This document shows, piece by piece, positions 23,007-33,762 of a stretch of 64,000 nucleotides of DNA. How positions within the stretch are numbered: the first letter of the stretch is position 1; each line of letters starts with the position of its first letter. The notes under the pieces are model-generated. The model was given only the letters and a program-made list of their open reading frames with translations, was not told where the DNA came from and did not search any database. The stretch lies in contig JAUTDX010001406.1 of the NCBI GenBank assembly GCA_030844895.1, positions 30,171-94,170 of the forward strand. The letters are read 5' to 3'. The DNA comes from Ambrosia x helenae (lineage: Eukaryota > Streptophyta > Magnoliopsida > Asterales > Asteraceae). The position numbers and the translations under genes were made by a program.

Positions 23007-26000
23007 GGGAAGGGGATATTGTGGAAACCCCTCTTATATGGTAAACTATGAAAACCCAATCTTGGTCATCCATTGCACTAGATCTATGGTTGATAATCAT
23101 TCTGTGTACTTGAGTTGAGTTATAATATTATTATAATCCTCAAAAGGACATGCAAGGGTATTTTGGTAAAGTTGCTTTAGGGTCATGTCACACTCTCTCT
23201 CATACTTTTTTCTTTAAGAAAATATTATTATAATGGGTCATGTCACACTATCTCTCCTACTTTTTCAAAGTCAACATCACCATTCTCTCTCCTCTCTCCT
23301 ACTTTTTCTTTAAGAAAATAGTATTATAATGGGTCATGTCACATCATCTCTCTCCTCTCTCCTACTTTTTGTTTAAGAAAATATTATTATAATGAGTCAT
23401 GTCACACTCTCTCTCTTACTTTTTGTTTAAAAAATATTATTATAATGGGGCAAGTACAAATAATGTGTTAATGCTGCATACGAGGGTAACATGTGTTAGT
23501 TGGTCATAGAGGGCTAACATGTGTTAATCTAATCTGATAAAAGTTAAACTTGTTGCCCCCATATACCCATGAGAAGATCTAACATTTGTTAGTATGAGTG
23601 GTGTGGTAACATATGTTAAACCTGTTGCCCCCATATACCCCTATAGTTTTCACGTCATAAGTTTACTGAGAAAATAAAGCACACAAACTATTAACACATG
23701 TTATTACAAAGTATCATTACAAACTATTGAACCATACAAAAACCTACCCATGACATTCAAATGAACTGCATGCAAGGTTAACATGTGTTAGTTGGTCATA
23801 AAAGGGCTAACATGTGTTATATAATCTGATAAAGAAAATATTATTATAATGGGTCATGTCACACCATCTCTCTCCTCTCTCCTACTTTTTGTTTAAGAAA
23901 ATATTATTATAATGGGGCAAGTACAAATAATGTGTTAATGTTGCATACGAGGGTAACATGTGTTAGTTGGTCATAAATGGCTAACATGTGTTATCTAATC
24001 TGATAAAGTTAAACATGTTGTCCCCATATACCCATGAGAAGATCTAACATTTGTTAGTATGAGTGGTGTGGTAACAAATGTTAAACCTGTATCATTTGTC
24101 AACCTTTTTGTCTTTCTTACCACTCCTGTTTTCACTTCATAAGTTTACAAAAGAAATAAGTAAACATAGCATACAAACTATTAACACACATTAGGTTAAC
24201 ACATGTTACTTGGTAACACGTGTTATTACAAACTATTGAACAAAAGATAAACCTACCCCAAGACATTCATATGAACTGCATGTAAAGGGTAACATGTGTT
24301 AATGTTGCATGTGTTATTTCAGTAACATTTATTAAACTTGTATTTAAATGTCAGGTCTTTTTTTGTCTTGCTTACCACTATAGTTTTTACTTCATAAGTT
24401 TACTGAGAAATAAAATATACAAACTATTAACACACGTTATTACAAAATATCATCACAAACCATTAAACCCCCACAAAAAACTTACCCATGACATTCAAAT
24501 GAACTTCATGGATGGTTAACATGTGTTAATGTTGCATAACAGGTTAACATGTGTTATTTGGTAACATATGTTAAACTTGTGTTTATTTTGTCAGCCTTTT
24601 TTTATCTTGCTTACCCCTATAGCTTTCACATCATAAGTTTACTGAGAAATAAAGCACACAAACTATTAACACACGTTATTACAAAGTATCAATACAAAAT
24701 ATTAACCACTTTAACAAAATAAATCTAGTAACTCTATACATTGAGTACAAAAAAAGAAAACGTTATTAAAAAGTTTTTCTACATATTTTTCTCGGCTTCC
24801 TTCGACTTCGTTTGTTAACATATGTTAACAAGTGGTGGTCTTCGTTATTAACTGCAAAACAATAGATGAGATATTAACTGGTGTGACCAACTCATCATTT
24901 AACATACTAAACAGGAGTAACATGTGTTAGTCGGGGCCCAAATGTGAACATGTGTTAACAAACACAATTGATACGATCAAAACCTATCGTGTAAACTTTC
25001 TTCATGACTCAAACACTTGACCAATGTCGCCCTTCCTATCACTTGCCATGGTCAGATCCGACTTACTAAAAAAAAATCAAGGTCAGATCCTTTTCTAATT
25101 GGACAACATAAATGACCAACATGGTTTAAGAGATAACAACACTACCAAATAACACATGTTAACCTATATTGCTCGCGAGTGACTTGGCTCGTTTGCACCC
25201 CTCGAACAAAACCCAAAAATAACACATGTTAACCTATGAATTATGATGTTATATTATTTTTACTAACACACTCCTACCCGACCCAAAACCCGTCGGGTAT
25301 TTGTCGGGTAATTACCCGTCGGGTATCAGGTTTACTCGTTTGTTAAAAAATTATAATAGAGCATGAGGAACTACAAAGTAACATAACTTAAACCTGAAAC
25401 CCTCAGTGAACCTAAATATAAAAAGATTTTAACACTAATAATTATGAACTAGAAATAAAAAGATTGAACACCAATACATTAAGAAGAATATACCTTGAGA
25501 GTTAAGGACATCTAAATTTTATTTACTTTTATATAAATACCAGTCAAATCGGCAGATATCATTATTTAGAATTTGGATTCAAAACAACAGTAATGATACA
25601 TCTAAATGCAAGTACATTTAAACATTAATTTTTAATCAAGTAAAGATCTGGTATGTGAAGTAATGCACAACACATGCACCATCGTGTGCCAAGTAAAACA
25701 ACAAGATCTACAACCAGCTACACTTAAATATTGTATGACCAAATACTGTGATTGTACATTTATCAAATAATTAGTCTACTAAACATTCCATTCGATTAAC
25801 ACTGGACTCATAGATTTGAAGATACAAGCTTCGAAATGGATGTGTAATAAATAGACGATTAAAATAATATAGGTGCATTACGACAAGAAAATATTATTAT
25901 TAACAGAAATACACATCTAGTAAAATTAAAAAAAAAATCACATAAATAAGACCTACAACTAGAAAGACTAGAATCCCACTTCCAAGGTTCTGAGTTAAGA

Positions 26001-26510
26001 GTAAGTTGAGGTCATACTTCACATCTGTACTTGATGGAGATTTTCTAGAGATGTTGATGGGGGTGGTGGTCAATGTTGATGATGGTGGTGGATCTCTTTA
26101 TCTCTGGATAATCTTTCGATGCTTATTCTTTAGTGGTGGTCGATGTTGATGATGGTGACCGTGGTGGATGTTGATAATGGTGGTGGTGGTGGTCGATGTT
26201 GATGATGATGGTGGTAGATTTCGACTTGCAGATCCAGATTTACTTTTTGATTTTTGAGAGAGAGAGGGATAGAGAGAGAGAGAGCGTGAGTGTGGTTTAA
26301 AAATAAAAAAAAGGATGGGATACAAACCTTCTCTTGTACTAGATGGAGATTTCCTAGAGATTGTCAAAAGATGCCATATGTGAAATGACCTCCTTACCCT
26401 TTTCTTATTAATAAATTGATTTTGAAACATGATGATGTGGCTTAATTCTAGCCACATATTGGGTTTCTAAGATTTACCATATAACTTGGGTTTCTTGTTA
26501 ATACTTATAC
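23007..26510. mobile_element. (TA)n-inserted MULE-like element B (non-autonomous)
   Basis: Flanked by TA runs (to 23006 and from 26511). The left end is GGGAAGGGGATATTGTGGAAACC and the reversed right end has AACAAGAAACCCAAG then TATATGGTAAATC. Both share TATATGGTAAA and GAAACCC blocks. No coding is recognised; a GGTGGT-rich stretch lies at 26040-26220. The interior is filled with TAACATGTGTTA words (more than twenty). A 90-150-bp module (CATGTCACACTCTCTC, AAGAAAATATTATTATAATGGG) is repeated several times at 23180-23460 and 23830-23920. Confidence 0.7.
23480..25240. repeat. Dispersed TAACAYRTGTTA palindromes in B
   Basis: Copies of TAACATGTGTTA, TAACATATGTTA, TAACACATGTTA or TAACACGTGTTA occur near 23489, 23516, 23609, 23692, 23784, 23952, 24196, 24211, 24290, 24519, 24546, 24563, 24818, 24924, 25142 and 25220, with more degenerate copies between. 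Spacing is irregular, so this is not a simple tandem satellite. Confidence 0.85.
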
Positions 26511-26522
26511 TATATATATATA

Positions 26523-27285
26523 GGATCCGGATATTTTGAGAACTCCCCTGAGTTGAGAGAACTTAAGAACTCCCCTAATCCAATAATATTATGACACATA
26601 GGCTAGTCATGATTTTTTTATTGAGGGGCATTTCTGTCAATTACCATACCCCCTACCCCACCCCAACCCACCCCACACCCCACCACACACCCTTTTAAAA
26701 TCGTTTTTTTTTAAATCAGTCTCATCTGTCTCTCTCTCTCGCGTTCTCTCTCTCTCTAAAACACACACACAACACCGTCCCTCTCTCTCTCTTACTTTCT
26801 CTCTCTAAAAAACAGAAGAACAGGGCAAGAAGAAGACGACGATGATGGTGTGTTGGTTAGATGACGGAGGACGGTGGTGCATCTCTCTCTCTCTCTCTCA
26901 CGTTCTCTCTCTCTCTCTAAAACACACACACAAACCCTCTCTCTCTCTCTCTACTTTCTCTCTCTAAAAACAGAAGAACAGGGGGCAAGAAGAAGATGTT
27001 TGATGGTGGTGACGGTGACGGGGTGAAGGTGGAGATAGGGGGTTCGATGGGTTTCGTAACAGGGGTGAAGGTGGAGGTAGGGGGTTTCGATGGTTTTCAG
27101 GTGGTGGATCTGATGGTTTTTGGTGGTCGATCTGATGTTTGATGGTGGTGACGGTGACGGTGGGGAGGTGGTGGATCTGATGACGATGGTGAACGGTGTG
27201 GAGGCGGTGGTGACGGTGGTGACGGTGGGGAGGCGGTGGTGACGTGGTGGATCCGATGGTGGTGATGATGAACAGGTTTTTTTTA

Positions 27286-27344
<59 letters not shown>

Positions 27345-27519
27345 CATGATCATGAAAACAGGCCCTTGATACACTGGTGTAAATTGGTGGTGGCTGAGGA
27401 GGGGTGGTGGCTCAGTGGTGGTGGTGGCTCAGACGGGGTTTTCGGGGTGGTTTTGAAGGTGGTGGTGGCTGAGGGTGGTTTCGGCGGTGGTTTGAGTGGT
27501 GGTTTCCGACATTTCACAG

Positions 27520-27610
<91 letters not shown>

Positions 27611-28501
27611 ACCATGACCATGAAAACAGGCCTTTGATACACTAGTGTAAATTGGTGGTGGCTGAGGAGGGGTGGTGGCTCAGTGGTGGTGGTGGCTTAG
27701 ATGGTGGTGGTGGCTCAGACGGTGGTGGTGGCTCAGACGGTAAGGTTTTTTTTTTAATTACTATTATTATTAATAATAAAGTGTAACAAACCCTAGGTTA
27801 AATCTATTTTGTATATGGTGTCGTTGGTGTACATTAGTATGTTGCAATTACATTGGTATCGAAAACTGACACTCGTGTCGAAAACTTTTTTGCCCTGTCT
27901 TGAATGGTTACATTGGTTCTTTGTTTCCTTTTTATACACTGGTGTAAATTGATTTAAGTTATGTTTTGTGCAGACCAGGATCTTATTTGTTGAAGAGTTT
28001 ACACCGGTGTAATTGCTTGAGTTAGTGGACAAGATAGGTTAGATGTAGGTTTCTTATGTTTTTCTGTGGATTTGTAATTAGGTTATGTTTTTCGTATTCT
28101 TACACTGGTGTATTTGATTAGTGGCAAGTTTTATTGCAAGATTTTGTAATTTTGGTTATGTTTTTCGTTTTCTTACACTGGTGTAATTGGTTGAAGTTAG
28201 TGGTGTATTTTAAAAATTAAATCAGAATTTAAAAAATAAGTAAAAAAAATCTGATTGTTAAATATTTTAAATAAAATATTAATATAATATTATATTTGTT
28301 ATTCTTCTCTCTCATGGTGTATTTTACTAAACTACCCTTAAGCCCTATTATTTTAATTAAAAAATCTTATTATATTTTATCATCCCACAAAAAGACAAAA
28401 CAAACACAAGAATGAATCTCAACCATTGGATGACAAAGATCAATGGTCAAAAAGTGGTTCCTATGGTTCTCACAACTCACCATGGTTCTCAAAGTATCCT
28501 A

Positions 28502-28505
<4 letters not shown>
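26523..28505. mobile_element. (TA)n-inserted MULE-like element A2 (sister of A1, inverted)
   Basis: Flanked by TA runs (26511-26522, 28507-28543). The left end GGATCCGGATATTTTGAGAACT, with ATGACACATAGGC further in, matches the reversed right end of A1. Its right end reversed (TTTGAGAACCATGGTGAGTT, then GACCATTGATC and CCAATGGTTGAGATT) matches A1's left end. It holds (ATT)n blocks at 27290-27343 and 27523-27608, a GGTGG-rich region, and six ACACTGGTGT-type palindromes at about 27369, 27638, 27933, 27997, 28100 and 28174. No coding is recognised. Confidence 0.75.

Positions 28506-28506
<1 letters not shown>

Positions 28507-28543
<37 letters not shown>
28507..28543. repeat. (TA)n tract between A2 and F
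   Basis: This pure TA run of about 37 bp is the only DNA separating two complete elements. Confidence 0.95.
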
Positions 28544-28547
<4 letters not shown>

Positions 28548-29738
28548 CAAGATCCTGTACAAAGTGTGTTTTGTGTGAGAAGGGTAAGAAGGTTTTTTAA
28601 CCCTTAGATGAATTTAATCAATGGTGTGGATTAAATGGATGACATTCTTGTAATTAGTGTTATTTTTTTGTTAATAAATTAGATGGTCTAGGGGTATTGT
28701 TGTAAAATTCACCCCCACATTTAATTGAGAGACCTTAAAAGATGGAAACATATCCATCATCCTTCAATCTCAATCTCGTTCCTCTCTCTCTCTTTCCTAA
28801 CCGCCATCATCCTTCAATCTCATAACTGACCAGTGTACCTTCTCTTTAATATATTCACTGGAAGAAGAAAGCTTCGTCAGGTTTACACATGTGCACAAGA
28901 CTGTGCAATTAATTACCTCTTACTGTTAAAAAAAAATACCTCTTAACCCATATGGATAAAGTGTTTGATTGGAGAGAATCCCTACAAATGGTTGTGTTGG
29001 ATTTGATTCGTAATGTGTGCAGAAGAAACAAAGGAGAAAAAAGCGAAGTACATAAAGATAATTATATCTTTATTAACTCCACGTTCAGCTTCTCTTGTTT
29101 TTGAGTGTGCTAGAACATTGGTACTTATTGCCAATTGTTACTCACTATAATTGAGTTTCATCCTTATGGTGTTTTGTTCTAAATCTGTTGTGTTTTGTGT
29201 TCTTTTGTTATTTCAACATGTTTCAGCATAAAACACCCCACGCATATGAATAAAACACCATATGTGTTTTGTTCTCCTTATGTAAAACAAAACACCAAAC
29301 GCATGCAAAAATTTCAACCTCATATTGTGTTATAACAACATAAACTGCAACTAAAAACAAAAAACACTATTGTATCACGCTGGAACATAAAACATCAGTA
29401 ATTATCATGTATGAATATAAAACACTCTAAACGATTAAAACACAAAATGATAAAACACACTAAAAAGAAATTTCGATAATTGTTGTAAAAGAAAGATGAC
29501 TGATCGATTACGTGAAGAAGATATTATATAACAATTCAACATGATTTTTTGACATTCAAAAAATATCCCTAAAAAACTCTAAATTAATAACAACCTTAAA
29601 TGTCATTATTATCTCTAAAAATAAGATTACTAAGTAAATTACATAGGTGCCCTTGTAGTTAAGATTTTCGGCTGCCACATGTCACCACCAGGGTGCTTCT
29701 CACCCTTCTCACATATTTTGGCCTTTGTACAAGATCCT
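28544..29738. mobile_element. (TA)n-inserted MULE-like element F
   Basis: It is 1.2 kb with TA on both sides. The left end is GGGTCAAGATCCTGTACAAA and later GTGTGAGAAGGGTAAGAAGG. The reversed right end is AGGATCTTGTACAAAGGCC and later TGTGAGAAGGGTGAGAAGC, a clear inverted pair. There is no coding. The interior between 29160 and 29460 is rich in AAAACAC/GTGTTTT words. Confidence 0.75.
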
Positions 29739-30971
29739 AAATATATATATATATAGGGGAAGGATAAATTGAAAACTCTCCCCAGTTAATAAAACTCTGC
29801 AAACCTCATCTCAACCATCAATTACCTTCAATCTATGGCTCACATTTAATCTGCTTATTTCCTCTTTTTATGAACATTAAAATAATATATTTAAGTACAA
29901 TAAGGGTAAGATTGTCCACTAACATTTTGCACCTTCTCTTTCCATGACATACAATATATTAAAGTACAAAAAGCAAGATTATTTCTCCTCTTTCTTTCAT
30001 TTCCCTCTCCTCTCTCTTCTCTCTCTGGAATCTCTTTTCTCTCTCTTCTATTTTTTACCTTTAAAAACATTTTTTTTACATTTAAATAGGTAACAGATTT
30101 TTATATTTGTCTGTAGCAACTTCTATGTTACGTTGTAACATATTGTATATATCATTTGTATTTATTTACATTGTCGCATTTGTAAATAGTATTTGTTAGA
30201 CAGCTACAATGTTACAAGTCTACATTATTGTATTTGTAAATAACATTTGTTTACATTCTTGCAAACACGTAACCGTACCAATTATGTTGCGTATTTAGAT
30301 GTAACAACTTATGTTACCTAAGAATGTTAAATATATAATTTAAAATGTTACACAGTCCGTCACGTATCAAACTTAGCAAAAATAATGACATATAATTTAC
30401 AATGTTACAAATTGTACTTCTTTCTCAAATATTACAACTTATAGTTCTGATGTTAGATATATGTAACATGATTGGGATTCAAAGAAATAAAAAAAATACA
30501 TTAAGAAATAAAAAAATACAATAAAAAATCTGTTATAGATCGAAATATACATTTGTAACAAGAAAAAGAACTTTACTAAGACGCCGAAACAAAAAAAATG
30601 TTCATTGTAACAAATTATCTCATGTTCTTCTCGCCGTTCATCAAAACCCCATCTACACAATTGTAACAAAAAATTACATTTAAAATTTGTAATCTTTTTA
30701 TTTATTTTTATGTTTAATTCATTTTTATTTATGTAAAAGACAACATAAAAATAAAATGACAAAAAAAAGTCAGTAAATCCAAATTCAAGTTCTATCTTTT
30801 ATTTATGTTTAATTAGTAAATCCATTTTCAAAGAAATGACAAGTTATGATTGTAAAAAAAAGAAATAGAAATTGTAAAAAAGAAAATGAAATACGTGATG
30901 ATGTTGGAGCCAAACTATTTCTTATTTTTTATTTCATTTACTTTCCAATCTAGCTTCTTTCTTGGGAATCT

Positions 30972-31154
30972 TTAGCTGCAGGTCACAAACCCACATGCCT
31001 TATCTCTTGCCATCACCATTTTCTTTTTATTGTACCCTTTGTGCTTCAAAACCTCAACGCCAACTTCATCAAGAAACCCACATACCTTATCTCTTGCCAT
31101 CACAATCTCTAACAACACCGTAGATCTGCCTCTAAAGTGGGCTTCAGAGTTCAA
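30972..31154 (-). pseudogene. Exon-like fragment inside element C
   Basis: A 60-codon open segment on the minus strand contains the duplicated words VMARDKVCGF and VMARDKACGF (DNA duplicated at about 30986-31015 and 31073-31102). Between them is LDEVGVEVLKHKGYNKKK. I do not recognise the family. The composition looks like real coding sequence, so a captured or relic gene piece is possible. Confidence 0.35.
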
Positions 31155-31318
31155 AAAAACGAAAAGTATGCAATAATATGAAACATGAGAGAAGATTTAC
31201 GTATGAGAGCCAGTAGCTTCCTAGAGTAGAGCCTCGGTCTGATCATAATTTCCTTCAGGTCGGATGGTTACAAGGATAAGCTGGTCTCCTTTTCATACAA
31301 CGTTGTCGATTACTCCAC

Positions 31319-31425
31319 ATATGAACAAGGTCAGATCTGAACAAGAAAGAACACATATGAACAAGGTCAGATATGAACGAGAAAGAACAAATATGAACAA
31401 GGTCAGATCTGAACGATCCCTGAAC
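31319..31425. repeat. 36-bp tandem repeat, about three units
   Basis: Units begin ATATGAACAAGGTCAGATCT and continue GAACAAGAAAGAACAC, with starts at about 31319, 31355 and 31391. The period is a multiple of three, so open frames cross it on both strands. The last unit diverges at its end. Confidence 0.85.
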
Positions 31426-31849
31426 ATTGGCCGAACGAAAATATGAACGACCCCTGAACATATTTGTAACTCGTCTTTCATGTTCATCAGATCTGAACAA
31501 CCCCTAAACATAGTAGGGAGGAAAAGTCTTGGAAAGAAGATGAATGAGAGAGAGTGTGTGTGTGTTATGGAGAAGATGAATGAATGTGGAGTATTATGTA
31601 GTATATATTTTAAAGAGATGAAAAGAAGAGAGAGAGAGAGAGTGGGGATGTTGGGAATTGAAGAAAATATGGGAAGCTGACACTGTCACAGAAGAAGCAG
31701 AATTGCAAAATTTTAGTGACCAAAATGCCCTTGAAAGGGTTGTAAAAATGAATTACGTGGCTGAATCATAGCCTTGTATTGGGTTTGCAAGGTTTCTTTA
31801 ACTGGGATGGGTTTCCTGTTTATAATTTCCCTATATATATATATATATA

Positions 31850-33347
31850 GGGTAGGGTTCAAATAGGAACCACACCTTAAGTAGGAACCATAGGAACCAC
31901 TTTATAGCCATTGATCTCTAATGGTATGATTGTAAATAATATCAACTTTAATTAACTGGTTAATTTAAATAAAGGGCAATTTAGTAATCATTTAATACCA
32001 TAATTTTTTCTCTATTTAAATAACTAACTACTTTCTCTTTCTTCTTTTCTCTCTCCAATTTAATTTCAATCTAAAGATAGATAAAACTATTATAAAAAAA
32101 ATATGCCGTTCGAAAAAAAATATGAAACATTTGATTACTTTACAATCATTTAACTACTATAATACACCTGTGTATATTCATTACCACAATTGAAATATTT
32201 GACTACTGTACAATCATTTAACTATTATAATACACCTGTGTATATTTATTACCACAATTGAAACATTTGATTACTGTACAATCGTTTAACTACTATAATA
32301 CACCTGTGTATATTCTTACCACAATTGAACATTTTGACCACTGTACAATTATTTAAAACTAACGTAACAACAACCATATTAAAGGTGAATATACCTATAT
32401 ACATTGGTGTATAATATAAGAGTATAATATCAGTGTAACATAATATCATATACATCAGTGTTCAATTCACATTATCACTAATTTGCCACTGGTGTTCGAA
32501 AAACATTAGCATCGCGTCTTAACAACCGCCTACAATTATGTTTAGCTAAATACGGTCAGAAATTAACCAAAATCATAATCTCATTATACTTTATATTTAT
32601 ACACTATTGTACAATAACAACACAATATTATTTAAGTTAAATACATCAGTGTACACCATAATAGATGTTGAGGTTTCTTCCTTTTTGTATATGAACGAAA
32701 TATACATTAGTGTATATCTGAGTTGGAACCTATATGAAACTGAATACACATGTGTATAAAAAAATATATCATTAATCAACATTAGTTAATGAGACACGTC
32801 AATTTACAAACTAAAGTAGCAAATAGTACTATTCTTTTATATCAATTAGTGAACGAGACACGTCAATTAATGAAAGGTTCAAACAAGCAAACAGTAATAT
32901 TCTTTTATATCAATTTACAAACTAAAGTAGGAAAGATAATTGAGATATTGAGACACGTCACATTACGTTTCTGTGTAACCTCGATCCATTACGTTTCTGT
33001 GCTATGTGCACAAATATACGGGTGTTGTTGAAGATCACGCCGCTGTGTGTTCCGCCACTGCTCCTCCAGGAGCTCCGGCATCGTTCTCTCTTTATTTTCT
33101 CTCTCTGTAGTGTTTATGTGTGTGTGAGTTTTGTAATATAATGGTGGATTTGGGGTTATATAGTAATGAATCTTTAAATGGAGATGATGAATTAGGGTTT
33201 GATTAGGAGAGAGTTTGATTAAAATAATTAAAAGATTTGATTTTTATTTTACACTTTTACCCTTATGATCAAGATTGAAGATGGATGGTCCAGATTGGTT
33301 CCTAAGGTTCCTAACTAGGGTAGTGGTTCCTATTTGATCTCAATCCT
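31850..33347. mobile_element. (TA)n-inserted MULE-like element D
   Basis: TA runs lie on both sides. It has the clearest terminal repeats of the set. The left end is GGGTAGGGTTCAAATAGGAACC, then AGTAGGAACC and ATAGGAACCAC. The reversed right end is AGGATTGAGATCAAATAGGAACC, then AGTTAGGAACC and TTAGGAACC. Three AGGAACC words sit at matching positions in each arm. The interior holds about ten ACACCTGTGT-like palindromes (about 32162, 32231, 32299, 32399, 32490, 32603, 32645, 32703, 32745). No coding is recognised. Confidence 0.8.
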
Positions 33348-33762
33348 ATATATATATATATATAGGGGATGGTTAAAATGGAAACCACAAAAAGTTGAGA
33401 AAACCTTGCAAACTCAATGTGAGCCCTTGATCAAACAAGATGGAGGGTGTAGATTGAATCTAAATATTATAATACAAGAAAGGACATTAAAGTAGGAGAG
33501 AGGTATGAGGAAGGGTAGTTGAGTAATTTGGCTTTGGCTATGTGTTGGTTACTGCATGCAAGATCAGAAGACGTCTTATCATTCCCTCTCTCTATCAATA
33601 ACATCTCCCTCTCTCTTATTGCTTATACAAACATCACAAATTCAAATTATCGACCCCTGTTCTCTCTTGTAAAGCATCATACAAACAGTGTATTTTCATT
33701 ACAAAGCAACATTCTTTGAAGAAACAACGAACAATCGTCAGTGGTTACACATCAACGAAAGG

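Larger units (their letters stand above)
29756..31832. mobile_element. (TA)n-inserted MULE-like element C
   Basis: TA runs lie on both sides. The left end is GGGGAAGGATAAATTGAAAACT, then CCCCAGTTAATAAAACT and GCAAACC. The reversed right end is AGGGAAATTATAAACAGGAAACC, then CCCAGTTAAAGAAACC and GCAAACCC. The interior at 30090-30680 is rich in TGTAACA/TGTTACA words. Near the right end there is an exon-like fragment (30972-31154) and a 36-bp tandem repeat (31319-31425). No transposase is visible. Confidence 0.75.

Noticed and set aside
26964..27611. Ile/Leu/Gly/His-rich frames
   Set aside because: They follow (ATT)n and GGTGG repeats in element A2 and have no domain.
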